Shown here piece after piece: positions 53,020 through 60,215 of a DNA stretch of 60,215 bases (position 1 is the first letter of the stretch; each line of letters starts with the position of its first letter). The notes under the pieces were generated by a model. The model was given only the letters and a program-made list of their open reading frames with translations. It was not told the origin of the DNA and searched no databases. A program made the translations under genes and the position numbers. Source of the stretch: Deltaproteobacteria bacterium (GTDB lineage Bacteria > Myxococcota > B64-G9); assembly GCA_019307065.1 (NCBI GenBank), contig JAFDKH010000013.1, positions 1 through 60,215 on the forward strand. The letters run 5' to 3'.

Positions 53020-55596
53020 ATGACTTATGACGACGTCCTGACCAGAGTACGACGACCGAGCCGTTACACCGGTTGCGAAGTCAATGCTGTCTTGAAAGAT
53101 CCGCGACAGGTTGTCTGTCACCTGGCTCTCGTTTATCCAGATCTTTACGAACTGGCAATGAGTTACCTTGGCTTTGGCGTTCTCTATGACGCCGTAAACA
53201 AAGAACAAGATTTGTGGGCGGAGAGAATTTTTGCTCCCGATATCGATATGCAGGCCGAACTCTCTATGGCCGGTCTGCCGCTTGGCTCACTCGAATCCAG
53301 AACCCCGATGAATGAATTCGATCTGGTCGGCTTCACGCTGCAACACGAACTAACCTATCCCGATGTCTTGGCCATGTTGAAAATGGGCAACCTGCCACTA
53401 AGATCCGACCAGCGCACTGACCAAGACCCTTTGGTTATTGCAGGCGGCCCGGGAGCATCCAACCCCGAACCATTGGCTCCCGGACTGGATGCAGTTTTCT
53501 TGGGTGATGCCGAAGTAGGCCTGATTCAAATCGCCCGGATTGTCGGCCAGGAGAGGAAAAAGAACAAGCCACGCCGGCAAATTATCGATGCGATTGCTGG
53601 TATTCCGGGCGTCTATATCCCCTCAAACTACGAAGTTTCGTACGACCGGCAGGGCCTTGTCAGCCGAATCAAACCTCTAATGGGGGCAAAAAAAAGAATA
53701 CGGCGGCGCTTGCTGAGAGATCTTGAGTCGGTAAAGCCTCCCACTAGACACCTGGTCCCCAGTCGTCTGCCCATTCACAACCGTCTGGCCGTCGAAATTC
53801 AACGTGGCTGCACCCGAGGATGTCGTTTTTGCCAGGCCGGGATGATCAACCGCCCTGTCCGTCAGCGCTCAGCGCAGACTATTTTAGAAGCTATTGATCA
53901 GGGATTGGGCCAAAGCGGTCATGATCAGGTCTCGTTGTTGTCACTGTCCGCAGGCGATCATCCACACATCCTCGACATCCTTGAAAATTTCTTTCAGCGT
54001 CATGCTGATCAGAAAATCGCCGCCAGTCTGCCTTCCCTACGGGCAGAAACACTGACCCCGGCTCTGGCCGAGTTGATCAAGACCGTCCGCAAATCAGGTT
54101 TTACAATTGCCCCGGAAGCCGGTAGCGAGAGACTGAGAAAAGTAATCAACAAAAACCTGACCACCGAGGAGATCATTTCGGCAACCTTGGACGCCTTCGA
54201 AGCTGGCTGGAGTTTGGTCAAACTTTATTTCATGATCGGTCTGCCAACGGAAACCGACCAGGACCGAGAAGGTATCGTTGAATTAGTGTCCAGCATTATG
54301 CAAAAACTGAAGAAAGTTCATCTACGCGGTCGTATTCACGTCGGGATCTCGACATTTGTCCCCAAAGCGCACACACCTTTTCAATGGGAGAGAATGATCG
54401 ACCCTGGGCAAGCAGCAGCTATTCACAAAGACCTGCGCAGGAAGTTATCAAGCCAGTCCGGTGTAAAAGTCGGTTGGGCGCAAGCCGAGATGAGTTGGGC
54501 AGAAGGCTTGCTGTCGAGAGGTGATCGGCGTCAATTCGAGGCCTTGTGCCGACTGGTCGATGCCGGTCAACGCCTGAGTGGCTGGTCTGAACATTTTAAT
54601 GAAGATCTTTTCAGGAATGCATTTGCTTGCCTAAAAACTCCGGCAGGCTCAGACGGTTTTCTGAGATCTAGATCAGAACAAGAGCTACTCCCGTGGGATC
54701 ATCTGGACATGGGTCCCTCCCGGGAATTTCTGCTGGATGAGCGAAAAAAGGCCATTTCCGCAGAATCCACCACAGACTGTTCGCGAGACAATTGTTTTGA
54801 TTGTGGTGCCTGCCTTAGCGATGATGCAGTCCCGGTCCTCGACCAGGCTGCCCCGCCCGAGGCCAAATCAGTTCAGTCAAACCTGGCCGAGCAACAACAG
54901 CCGACAGGCCACCGTCTTCGCCTGGTTATTACAAAAGAAGGTCCGGCCGTTTTTCTGAGTCACTTAGAATTCATGGGCCAGATCATAAAAGCACTCCGGC
55001 GTGCCGCCTGGCCGATGGTTTATTCGCAAGGCTTTCATCCTAAGCCAAAGGTAGCTTTTGGTCCGGCTTGCCAAGTGGGCGTCGCCAGCCAGGCCGAGTT
55101 TGTGGACGTAGCCCTGCCCGAAACGATAGGCTCTGAAGATTGGGCAGAAATGCTCGTGAGACTTTCTGCCAATCTGCCCGGCGGAGTAAGATTGCTGGAC
55201 AGTAAATTACTTGCTCCGGGTCATCCGGGCATCGTGAAGCAGGTAGATGTGATCCGATATCGTTTTCAGTTCTTGAATAATGTCGATCCTGATCGTGTCA
55301 GATCGGGCGTTCGCGACTTACTCCAACGCAGCAACTGGCTGGTTACTCGCACCGTAAAAGGCAAGCAAAAAACTGTTGAACTTCGTCCGAGCCTCAAGTG
55401 TCTCGAGGTTGACGATAGTTGCAATCCACTGGTGGTAAACTGCGAATTGACCATGGCAGAAACCAGCACCGCTCGTCCGCATGAAGTCAGTAAGGCTGCT
55501 TTCGGTGATTTGCCGGTCATTATTTCTCGTGAGACCGTTTTGCTTCAACGCCCGGAACTCGAGCCAGAAGCCACCCCGGAGGCTGCCAGACAATGA
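53020..55596 (+). CDS. Radical SAM protein fused to DUF2344
   Basis: An 858-residue protein of the TIGR03960-type fusion. The N-terminal cobalamin-binding-like domain (30-200) is followed by radical SAM with the 4Fe-4S motif C264-x3-C268-x2-C271 in R-G-C-T-R-G-C-R-F-C-Q-A-G. The C-terminal DUF2344 (about 630-830) has F-L-S-H-L-E and S-Q-G-F-H-P-K-P. The family is usually upstream of RNase E/G and ribosomal protein genes; its substrate is unknown, possibly RNA. It overlaps rng by four bases. The ATG has only a weak ribosome site. Confidence 0.92.
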   Translation: MTYDDVLTRVRRPSRYTGCEVNAVLKDPRQVVCHLALVYPDLYELAMSYLGFGVLYDAVNKEQDLWAERIFAPDIDMQAELSMAGLPLGSLESRTPMNEFDLVGFTLQHELTYPDVLAMLKMGNLPLRSDQRTDQDPLVIAGGPGASNPEPLAPGLDAVFLGDAEVGLIQIARIVGQERKKNKPRRQIIDAIAGIPGVYIPSNYEVSYDRQGLVSRIKPLMGAKKRIRRRLLRDLESVKPPTRHLVPSRLPIHNRLAVEIQRGCTRGCRFCQAGMINRPVRQRSAQTILEAIDQGLGQSGHDQVSLLSLSAGDHPHILDILENFFQRHADQKIAASLPSLRAETLTPALAELIKTVRKSGFTIAPEAGSERLRKVINKNLTTEEIISATLDAFEAGWSLVKLYFMIGLPTETDQDREGIVELVSSIMQKLKKVHLRGRIHVGISTFVPKAHTPFQWERMIDPGQAAAIHKDLRRKLSSQSGVKVGWAQAEMSWAEGLLSRGDRRQFEALCRLVDAGQRLSGWSEHFNEDLFRNAFACLKTPAGSDGFLRSRSEQELLPWDHLDMGPSREFLLDERKKAISAESTTDCSRDNCFDCGACLSDDAVPVLDQAAPPEAKSVQSNLAEQQQPTGHRLRLVITKEGPAVFLSHLEFMGQIIKALRRAAWPMVYSQGFHPKPKVAFGPACQVGVASQAEFVDVALPETIGSEDWAEMLVRLSANLPGGVRLLDSKLLAPGHPGIVKQVDVIRYRFQFLNNVDPDRVRSGVRDLLQRSNWLVTRTVKGKQKTVELRPSLKCLEVDDSCNPLVVNCELTMAETSTARPHEVSKAAFGDLPVIISRETVLLQRPELEPEATPEAARQ

Positions 55597-57131
55597 GCAC
55601 CCGGCTAGTCATCAACGCTTTGCACCATGAGCGCCGAGTGGGCCTGGTCGAAAAGGGTTCCCTGGCAGAGTTGTTCATCGAACGGCCGAGTGGCCGCGGC
55701 CTGGTTGGCAATATCTATAAGGGTAAGGTAGTCCGCGTGCTGGCCGGTATGGACGCAGCCTTCGTCGATGTTGCACTTGATAAAGCCGGCTTTTTATATG
55801 TTGCGGATGTGGCCAAACCCACCTCATCGGCCGATCTCGGCCTGGTGACTGAAAATGTTTCTGACGGAGACGACGTTGATCAACCTCTGGCCAGGGTGGA
55901 TTCATTCTATCCCAGCCAGCAACCGTCCGGAATTACCGACCTGCTGCACAACGGTCAAGAAATACTCGTTCAGGTTGCCAAGGCCCCAATTGGGACCAAG
56001 GGAGCCCGCCTGACAACCCACATAACTCTGCCAGGACGTCTTTTGGTATTTTTACCGACAGTCGATCATATTGGTATCTCCAGGCGGATCGAATCCGAAT
56101 CCGAACGCCGTCGACTTAAAGACCTGGTCGAAAAATTAAGGCCGCCTGACACCGGCTTCATTATCAGAACAGCTGCTGAGGGCGCTAACGAAGACGCCCT
56201 GGCTGCCGACATGGAGTTTTTGCAGAAACTCTGGGACGAAGTCTACGAACACAATCAAAATGCGACGGCTCCCGCTCAATTGTACCAAGATCTCGACCTG
56301 ATCCGCCGAGTAACCCGGGATTTGTTCACCGCCGAAGTTGAGCGATTGGTTATCGACGATCCGGAAGAACACCGCCACTTGTTAGAATTTGTTCGGACCT
56401 TCATGCCCGCCCTGGCTCCTCGAGTCGAGTTATATACCGGTTCGGAGCCTCTTTTTGATGCAATGGGCCTGGAAGTCGAAATCGGCCGAGCGCTGGATCG
56501 CAAGGTCTGGCTGAAAAGCGGTGGCCATATCGTTATCGACCAAACTGAAGCCCTAACCGCTATTGACGTCAATACCGGCCGATACGTCGGCAAGCACAAC
56601 CTTGAAGACACGATAACCAAAATCAACTTAGAAGCAGTCAAGGAAATCGTCTACCAGCTAAGGCTGCGTGATATTGGCGGTATCATTATTATTGACTTCA
56701 TCGACATGGAGCGACAGACAAATCGCGAAAAGGTCTATAACGCTCTCCAGGAATCTCTCAGCAGCGATCGAGCCCGTACGAATATATTGAAGATCTCCGA
56801 GTTGGGTCTGGTTGAAATGACCCGCAAACGGGTTCGCGAAAGCCTGTCGCGGTCATTAAGTGAGACTTGCCCATATTGCGATGGAACCGGCCGAATCAAG
56901 TCTCCGGCCACAATCTGTTACGAAATTTTGCGGGCAGTCGAGCGTGAAGTCGGCGGCCGCCCTGGTACTGTAGTGGTCGTCACCAACCCGGCCATTGGAA
57001 ACCGGCTCATTGATGAAGAGCAAGACGCTCTCGAGGCCCTCGAGAACCGCCTGGCCATTCATATCCGGGTCGATCCTTCAACGGCTTATCACCAAGAACA
57101 ATTTGAAGTACGTTTCGAATCTGAACAATAG
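55593..57131 (+). CDS. rng: Ribonuclease G (RNase E/G family)
   Basis: A 512-residue RNase E/G catalytic core with an S1-like domain at the N-terminus (G-N-I-Y-K-G-K-V), catalytic Asp residues in A-I-D-V-N-T-G and I-I-D-F-I-D-M, and the zinc link C-P-Y-C-D-G-T-G. No long C-terminal scaffold, so it fits RNase G rather than RNase E. It processes rRNA and degrades mRNA. ATGA overlap with the radical SAM gene, a conserved pairing. Confidence 0.93.
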   Translation: MSTRLVINALHHERRVGLVEKGSLAELFIERPSGRGLVGNIYKGKVVRVLAGMDAAFVDVALDKAGFLYVADVAKPTSSADLGLVTENVSDGDDVDQPLARVDSFYPSQQPSGITDLLHNGQEILVQVAKAPIGTKGARLTTHITLPGRLLVFLPTVDHIGISRRIESESERRRLKDLVEKLRPPDTGFIIRTAAEGANEDALAADMEFLQKLWDEVYEHNQNATAPAQLYQDLDLIRRVTRDLFTAEVERLVIDDPEEHRHLLEFVRTFMPALAPRVELYTGSEPLFDAMGLEVEIGRALDRKVWLKSGGHIVIDQTEALTAIDVNTGRYVGKHNLEDTITKINLEAVKEIVYQLRLRDIGGIIIIDFIDMERQTNREKVYNALQESLSSDRARTNILKISELGLVEMTRKRVRESLSRSLSETCPYCDGTGRIKSPATICYEILRAVEREVGGRPGTVVVVTNPAIGNRLIDEEQDALEALENRLAIHIRVDPSTAYHQEQFEVRFESEQ

Positions 57132-57230
57132 GCTGGCACAAAAATAATAGGTTAAGTAGAAATCTTGATCAGTACTTCAAGCTGCGGTATATCTAGTAGT
57201 TGCCTGTGATACTTGGAAAAAGGCAGTCAA

Positions 57231-57812
57231 ATGGACGCAAGCGTAGTTCGCAAAACGCTAGAGTTAAACCCGAAACTCTTACGCCTTTTAAAGGACATCT
57301 CCAACCAAACCGGGCTTGATCTCGACAGTCTGGTAAACCTGTCCTTGTACGAGTTGTTGAGACGCTTGGGTTATCTAGCTCCTCAGGCCAAGAACATACG
57401 TCCGCCGGAGGGTGCCGATCTACTCGACGATGTCGAGCCGGCCCCGCCTCCAATTCGCAGATCAGGCCAGGCTTCGCAGGCCAAAAACCGGGGCGCCCGA
57501 GCACGCCCGGCTGCCAAAGCCAAACAGGATATTCTCTATTTCCAGATCGACGAAGAGGAATACACTCCGATTCGTAAAAAAGTGTTCCTGCTTGGCCGGG
57601 GATCGAAATGCGACTTCGTTCTCAGGCATCGCGGGGTTTCACGTGAACATGCAGTCATCACCCGCGAGCGCGGCGGCTGGTTCATTGAAGACCTCAACTC
57701 GGCAAACGGTGTTTGGCTAAACGGCGAGCAGATCGGAAAACACAAGCTAACCGGCGGAGATGAGATAAACATCTCCAACCATGTGCTGCGCTTCACCATC
57801 AGGCCAGGCTGA
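57231..57812 (+). CDS. FHA domain protein with N-terminal helical segment
   Basis: A 193-residue protein. Residues 1-50 form a helical stretch (L-L-R-L-L-K-D-I-S...L-V-N-L-S-L-Y-E-L-L) that resembles a ribbon-helix-helix-like or dimerisation unit. A Pro/Ala/Arg linker follows, then a canonical FHA domain (about 110-190) with L-L-G-R-G-S-K-C-D-F, S-R-E-H-A and L-N-S-A-N-G. ATG 57231 has AAGGCAG upstream; an in-frame TTG 18 bases earlier is weaker. It is the fourth FHA protein of the window. Confidence 0.85.
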   Translation: MDASVVRKTLELNPKLLRLLKDISNQTGLDLDSLVNLSLYELLRRLGYLAPQAKNIRPPEGADLLDDVEPAPPPIRRSGQASQAKNRGARARPAAKAKQDILYFQIDEEEYTPIRKKVFLLGRGSKCDFVLRHRGVSREHAVITRERGGWFIEDLNSANGVWLNGEQIGKHKLTGGDEINISNHVLRFTIRPG

Positions 57813-57930
57813 CCAGGGCGGGAGCACCTACACCGAGGTCAAATTGACACTATCCGCCACCGCCCTATGGGTTAGGCCATGCGCTTTTGGTTGCTGTTTT
57901 TTCCGACACTAGTTTTTCAAGTTCAAACCT

Positions 57931-58088
57931 TCAGGTTTTCCTGAGCCAGCCCAGCATCAAGATCAACACAATGAACCAGGTGCAGGAGCGGGATGTATTA
58001 CCGCAGCCGCATCCTTTTGCGTCGGGCTCCGGATCTGGTTCCGTGCACTCTTCATCGGTATTCAAAACCGGGGACGGTCTCAGGTATT
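57931..58088 (-). pseudogene. Orphan C-terminal fragment with MYXO-CTERM-like sorting tag
   Basis: A 51-codon open frame without a start ends in a Pro/Asp/Glu-rich stretch, G-C-G-C-G, a hydrophobic run (W-F-I-V-L-I-L-M-L-G-W-L) and R-K-T. This is the Cys-Gly, membrane helix, basic end pattern of MYXO-CTERM tails on outer-surface proteins. It is cut at its 5-prime side by the insertion sequence. On the far side the same frame meets a stop at once, so the rest of the gene is missing. The remaining gap 57813-57930 shows nothing clear. Confidence 0.6.
58083..58088. repeat. Target site duplication, left copy
   Basis: GGTATT, repeated at 59976-59981 on the other side of the insertion sequence. Confidence 0.8.
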
Positions 58089-59975
58089 GATTCGTGAGAA
58101 GTAAGGGTCTTTTTCAGGCAGCAACAAAAGACAAGTGGATAAATCGGTTTGATTTTGAGCGATATTGTCCTGATTTTGCTGGTAGGCACCTGAACTTCAC
58201 CACGGTCCCTGGAAGCCAAAAATCAAACAAGGCCTTCGCCCAGCGCTTGATATTGCAGGCGGTAACTTTACACGCTATGGCAAAGATTACTTTTGGCGCT
58301 TTTCTCACCCGTAGCTTTGCCAAGCCGTGAGCTCGCTTTAGTTCGGACTGCGTTGCCTCGACACCTGAGCGGATTTTATATCGCTCCATCCATTCTTTTT
58401 TATGCTGCGTTAACCACATCTCATCGCGTAATCGGAGGGCTGCCGTATTTTCGAGGCGAAAGTTTCCAACGGTTTCTTGAGGCTTGCATCCACGCTTGCG
58501 ATGGTTCGGGGCTCGAACAGGACACTGCTCAAGCTTTGCGCACCTTCTGCAAATGTCTCCATCAAAAATTGTGTGCGGAACTTTGACACCTTTGGTGCTG
58601 TTGCTAATCTCACGATGATCAATGGCGCTATGCCCTTCTGGACAAGTTTCTATAAATCCGGCCTGGTCGAACTGGAAGCTGTCACGACCCATTACCTCAT
58701 CAGCCAGGCGAGAACGGTTAACTGGGGCTACTAGCTCTACACCTCGATTAAACACTTCAAGGTTACTCGGTACCGATGGATATCCACCGTCTGCAAATAG
58801 CGTTTCGGGTTTAAGCCCAGAGACATCCAAACGATCCAAAACACCAGATGCCTTAGCCGCATCTGATCGGGCAGCTCCATGCACTTCATAATCGGTGATG
58901 ATTTCATGCTTGTCTTTGTTGTTGCACGTCTCGGTAATATGTACGCTGTATCCAGAACCTTTGTGCCCATAAGACGCATCGGGATCATAGGGCGAATCAA
59001 GAGATCCCCCATCTGACTTTTTTTTGATTTTGACCTGGTTGCGATCTTTGCTTTCGTTATCTGGCCCATTTGATGCCGGCTGTCCCTTGCCATCGTTTTT
59101 TCCTGATTCGTCCTTTACTATTTTACATTGCTCATTGAACATGCGGACCAGCAGTTGGTACTCCTCGCTACCAGCAACATTTTTATCTTTTGCGAATGTA
59201 ATAATAAGTTTATGAAGATACCCCGATAGCTGATTTAGCTTTTGGCGCTTTTCTGACGCTGAACCCAGTCCGAACCATCCATCAGGTTCTTTCTTGTACC
59301 ATTTCTTGATGCGTGATGGGACACGGGCTAACTGGTTTTTGTTCAAGCTCTTCAGAAAGTATTTGATGGTTTTTTGAAACAAATCCAACCGGCTTTTGGT
59401 GTGAATGTTTGAAACAATATGCGTCGAGTCTACTCTTTGTTCGGAAAACGACAAACCAATCTTGTTGATCGCGGCATTGCTGATCCTCTCGAATATGCCA
59501 CGCATTAATTCCATCTCCGGATCTTTCAATGCTAACCTTCTTCGAAATTCAACTAATGAACGCCTCGACAGATAAGGCTCTTCTTCAATTCCAACAGCCA
59601 AAGCATGCTGCCATCTTTTGTCAAACTGGAATGCATCGAGGGCTTCTTCGTCTGTGAAATTATTCAGCTCCTGGAGTAAACACAAGCCAAGCATCCGACC
59701 TACGGAAAAATTGGGTCTTCCTGTCTCGCCATACAAGATTGAGAATCCATCCTCCGATCCATTTAGAATCGGTAGAATCTCATTCTTGAAGACCTCAGCC
59801 CAGGTCGCTCTCAGCCGCTTACGCGAACTTGCTGACATTTCTGTCTCTACACCAAAAAGTCTTGTCTGGGGATTGGTTTTTCTGAACATGTCAAAAGATC
59901 GCACATCAATGATCTGTTGGCCATTAAAATCGAAGTCTATGATAATCTCGATTGAGGAGTTACTTCTCACGAATC
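58089..59975 (-). mobile_element. IS1182-like insertion sequence, 1887 bases
   Basis: Terminal inverted repeats GATTCGTGAGAAGTAA at both ends (58089-58104; complement at 59960-59975), flanked by GGTATT duplications. It encodes a single long transposase. Intact ends, an open reading frame and perfect duplications indicate a recent insertion. Confidence 0.9.
58114..59970 (-). CDS. IS1182-family DDE transposase
   Basis: A protein of up to 618 residues. The N-terminal InsH-like domain is about residues 55-170 (R-P-N-F-S-V-G-R-M-L-G). The DDE catalytic residues are plausible in V-D-S-T-H, F-A-D-G-G-Y and R-S-G-V-E-A-T-Q-S-E. A Cys-rich piece (C-R-R-C-A-K-L-E-Q-C-P-V) lies between, typical of IS1182. 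GTG 59970 lies inside the inverted repeat; ATG 59889 is an alternative. No clear ribosome site at either. The frame is uninterrupted, so the element is probably active or recently was. Confidence 0.9.
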   Translation of the reverse strand: MRSNSSIEIIIDFDFNGQQIIDVRSFDMFRKTNPQTRLFGVETEMSASSRKRLRATWAEVFKNEILPILNGSEDGFSILYGETGRPNFSVGRMLGLCLLQELNNFTDEEALDAFQFDKRWQHALAVGIEEEPYLSRRSLVEFRRRLALKDPEMELMRGIFERISNAAINKIGLSFSEQRVDSTHIVSNIHTKSRLDLFQKTIKYFLKSLNKNQLARVPSRIKKWYKKEPDGWFGLGSASEKRQKLNQLSGYLHKLIITFAKDKNVAGSEEYQLLVRMFNEQCKIVKDESGKNDGKGQPASNGPDNESKDRNQVKIKKKSDGGSLDSPYDPDASYGHKGSGYSVHITETCNNKDKHEIITDYEVHGAARSDAAKASGVLDRLDVSGLKPETLFADGGYPSVPSNLEVFNRGVELVAPVNRSRLADEVMGRDSFQFDQAGFIETCPEGHSAIDHREISNSTKGVKVPHTIFDGDICRRCAKLEQCPVRAPNHRKRGCKPQETVGNFRLENTAALRLRDEMWLTQHKKEWMERYKIRSGVEATQSELKRAHGLAKLRVRKAPKVIFAIACKVTACNIKRWAKALFDFWLPGTVVKFRCLPAKSGQYRSKSNRFIHLSFVAA

Positions 59976-59981
59976 GGTATT
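59976..59981. repeat. Target site duplication, right copy
   Basis: GGTATT, matching 58083-58088. Confidence 0.8.
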
Positions 59982-60215
59982 CAGGTTTTTAGTTTTTCTT
60001 CCACGTCACGCAGCCGCTGCAAAAGGAAATGCTGGGCCCGGTTTGGATCACGTGTGCTCGCGAGTTTCTGCTCTTTGCTTTCTAGCAGGACAATTATCTT
60101 CTTTCGAATGTTGCTGACGATGCTCTCAATGGTCTCTCGTTCCTGTTCTTCTCTTCCGTCTTTCCTCATTTTCCCAATCATTTCGCTGATGGATGCTGGT
60201 TTGAAAGAGAATAGT
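59981..60215 (-). CDS. C-terminal part of an unknown protein (runs off the window)
   Basis: An open frame of 77 codons enters from the right edge and ends at a TGA that overlaps the right target duplication by one base. The visible part is rich in Glu, Arg and Lys and predicted helical (E-R-E-T-I-E-S-I-V; L-L-Q-R-L-R-D-V-E-E-K-L). An internal ATG at 60181 has no ribosome site, so the gene may begin outside. The stop was already there before the insertion, so this gene is probably not broken by it. Family unknown. Confidence 0.5.
   Translation of the reverse strand, partial: LFSFKPASISEMIGKMRKDGREEQERETIESIVSNIRKKIIVLLESKEQKLASTRDPNRAQHFLLQRLRDVEEKLKT

Noticed and set aside
57132..57230. TGGCAC at 57135 as another sigma-54 promoter
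   Set aside because: No GC at the required 12-base distance.

Overview
The window looks like a chromosomal segment of a moderately GC-rich, Gram-negative bacterium related to Myxococcota (old Deltaproteobacteria). The reasons are a type IV pilus cluster in a Myxococcus-like order including a PilG/PilH/PilI-type ABC transporter, a Ser/Thr kinase with a PEGA-like tail, several FHA and PilZ proteins, a Myxococcus-type Cys-rich repeat lipoprotein, a MYXO-CTERM-like tail fragment, and sigma-54 promoters. Taxonomy is inferred from gene content only.

Region 1 (1-11.4 kb, all minus strand): a histidine kinase cut by the window edge, prepilin peptidase PilD, a GT2 glycosyltransferase, a hexapeptide acyltransferase, a nucleotide-sugar SDR, and two large paralogous STT3-like membrane proteins. 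Upstream of these are two SAM methyltransferases and a polyprenyl-phosphate-type GT2. Many genes overlap by 1-8 bases. This reads as a glycan assembly and transfer locus placed next to pilus genes, so pilin or surface-protein glycosylation is a reasonable hypothesis.

Region 2 (11.4-26.5 kb): the type IV pilus locus. On the plus strand are a sigma-54 promoter, two PilA-like pilins (the first frameshifted by a 29-base tandem duplication), PilG/H/I-like genes and a DUF2723 membrane protein. On the minus strand are PilB, PilT, PilC, PilS, PilR and two further pilin-like proteins behind their own sigma-54-like promoter. The two-component pair PilS/PilR is the obvious candidate to drive the sigma-54 promoters.

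Region 3 (26.6-38.5 kb): RibF, then a Ser/Thr kinase, a TPR protein and a 1034-residue Cys-rich lipoprotein with 36 repeats. These are followed by an FHA protein, a receiver-GAF-histidine kinase, an FHA-PilZ protein, a double-FHA protein and a small Cys/His protein. It looks like a phosphothreonine and c-di-GMP signalling island.

Region 4 (38.5-57.8 kb): mostly housekeeping genes. They are an HtrA protease with a small membrane partner, a CapK-like adenylating enzyme, a lipoprotein, a lytic transglycosylase, a PilZ-like protein, murA, prmC, prfA, a DUF1385 protein, rpmE, rho, ligA, a radical SAM-DUF2344 protein, an RNase G and an FHA protein. Between ligA and the radical SAM gene lies a near-consensus sigma-54 promoter followed by about 215 bases of strongly self-complementary sequence without a convincing ORF. 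This is the best candidate here for an undescribed element: a sigma-54-controlled structured RNA.

Region 5 (57.8-60.2 kb): an IS1182-like insertion sequence with 16-base inverted repeats and a 6-base target duplication. It separates an orphan MYXO-CTERM-like tail from a partial unknown gene at the right edge.
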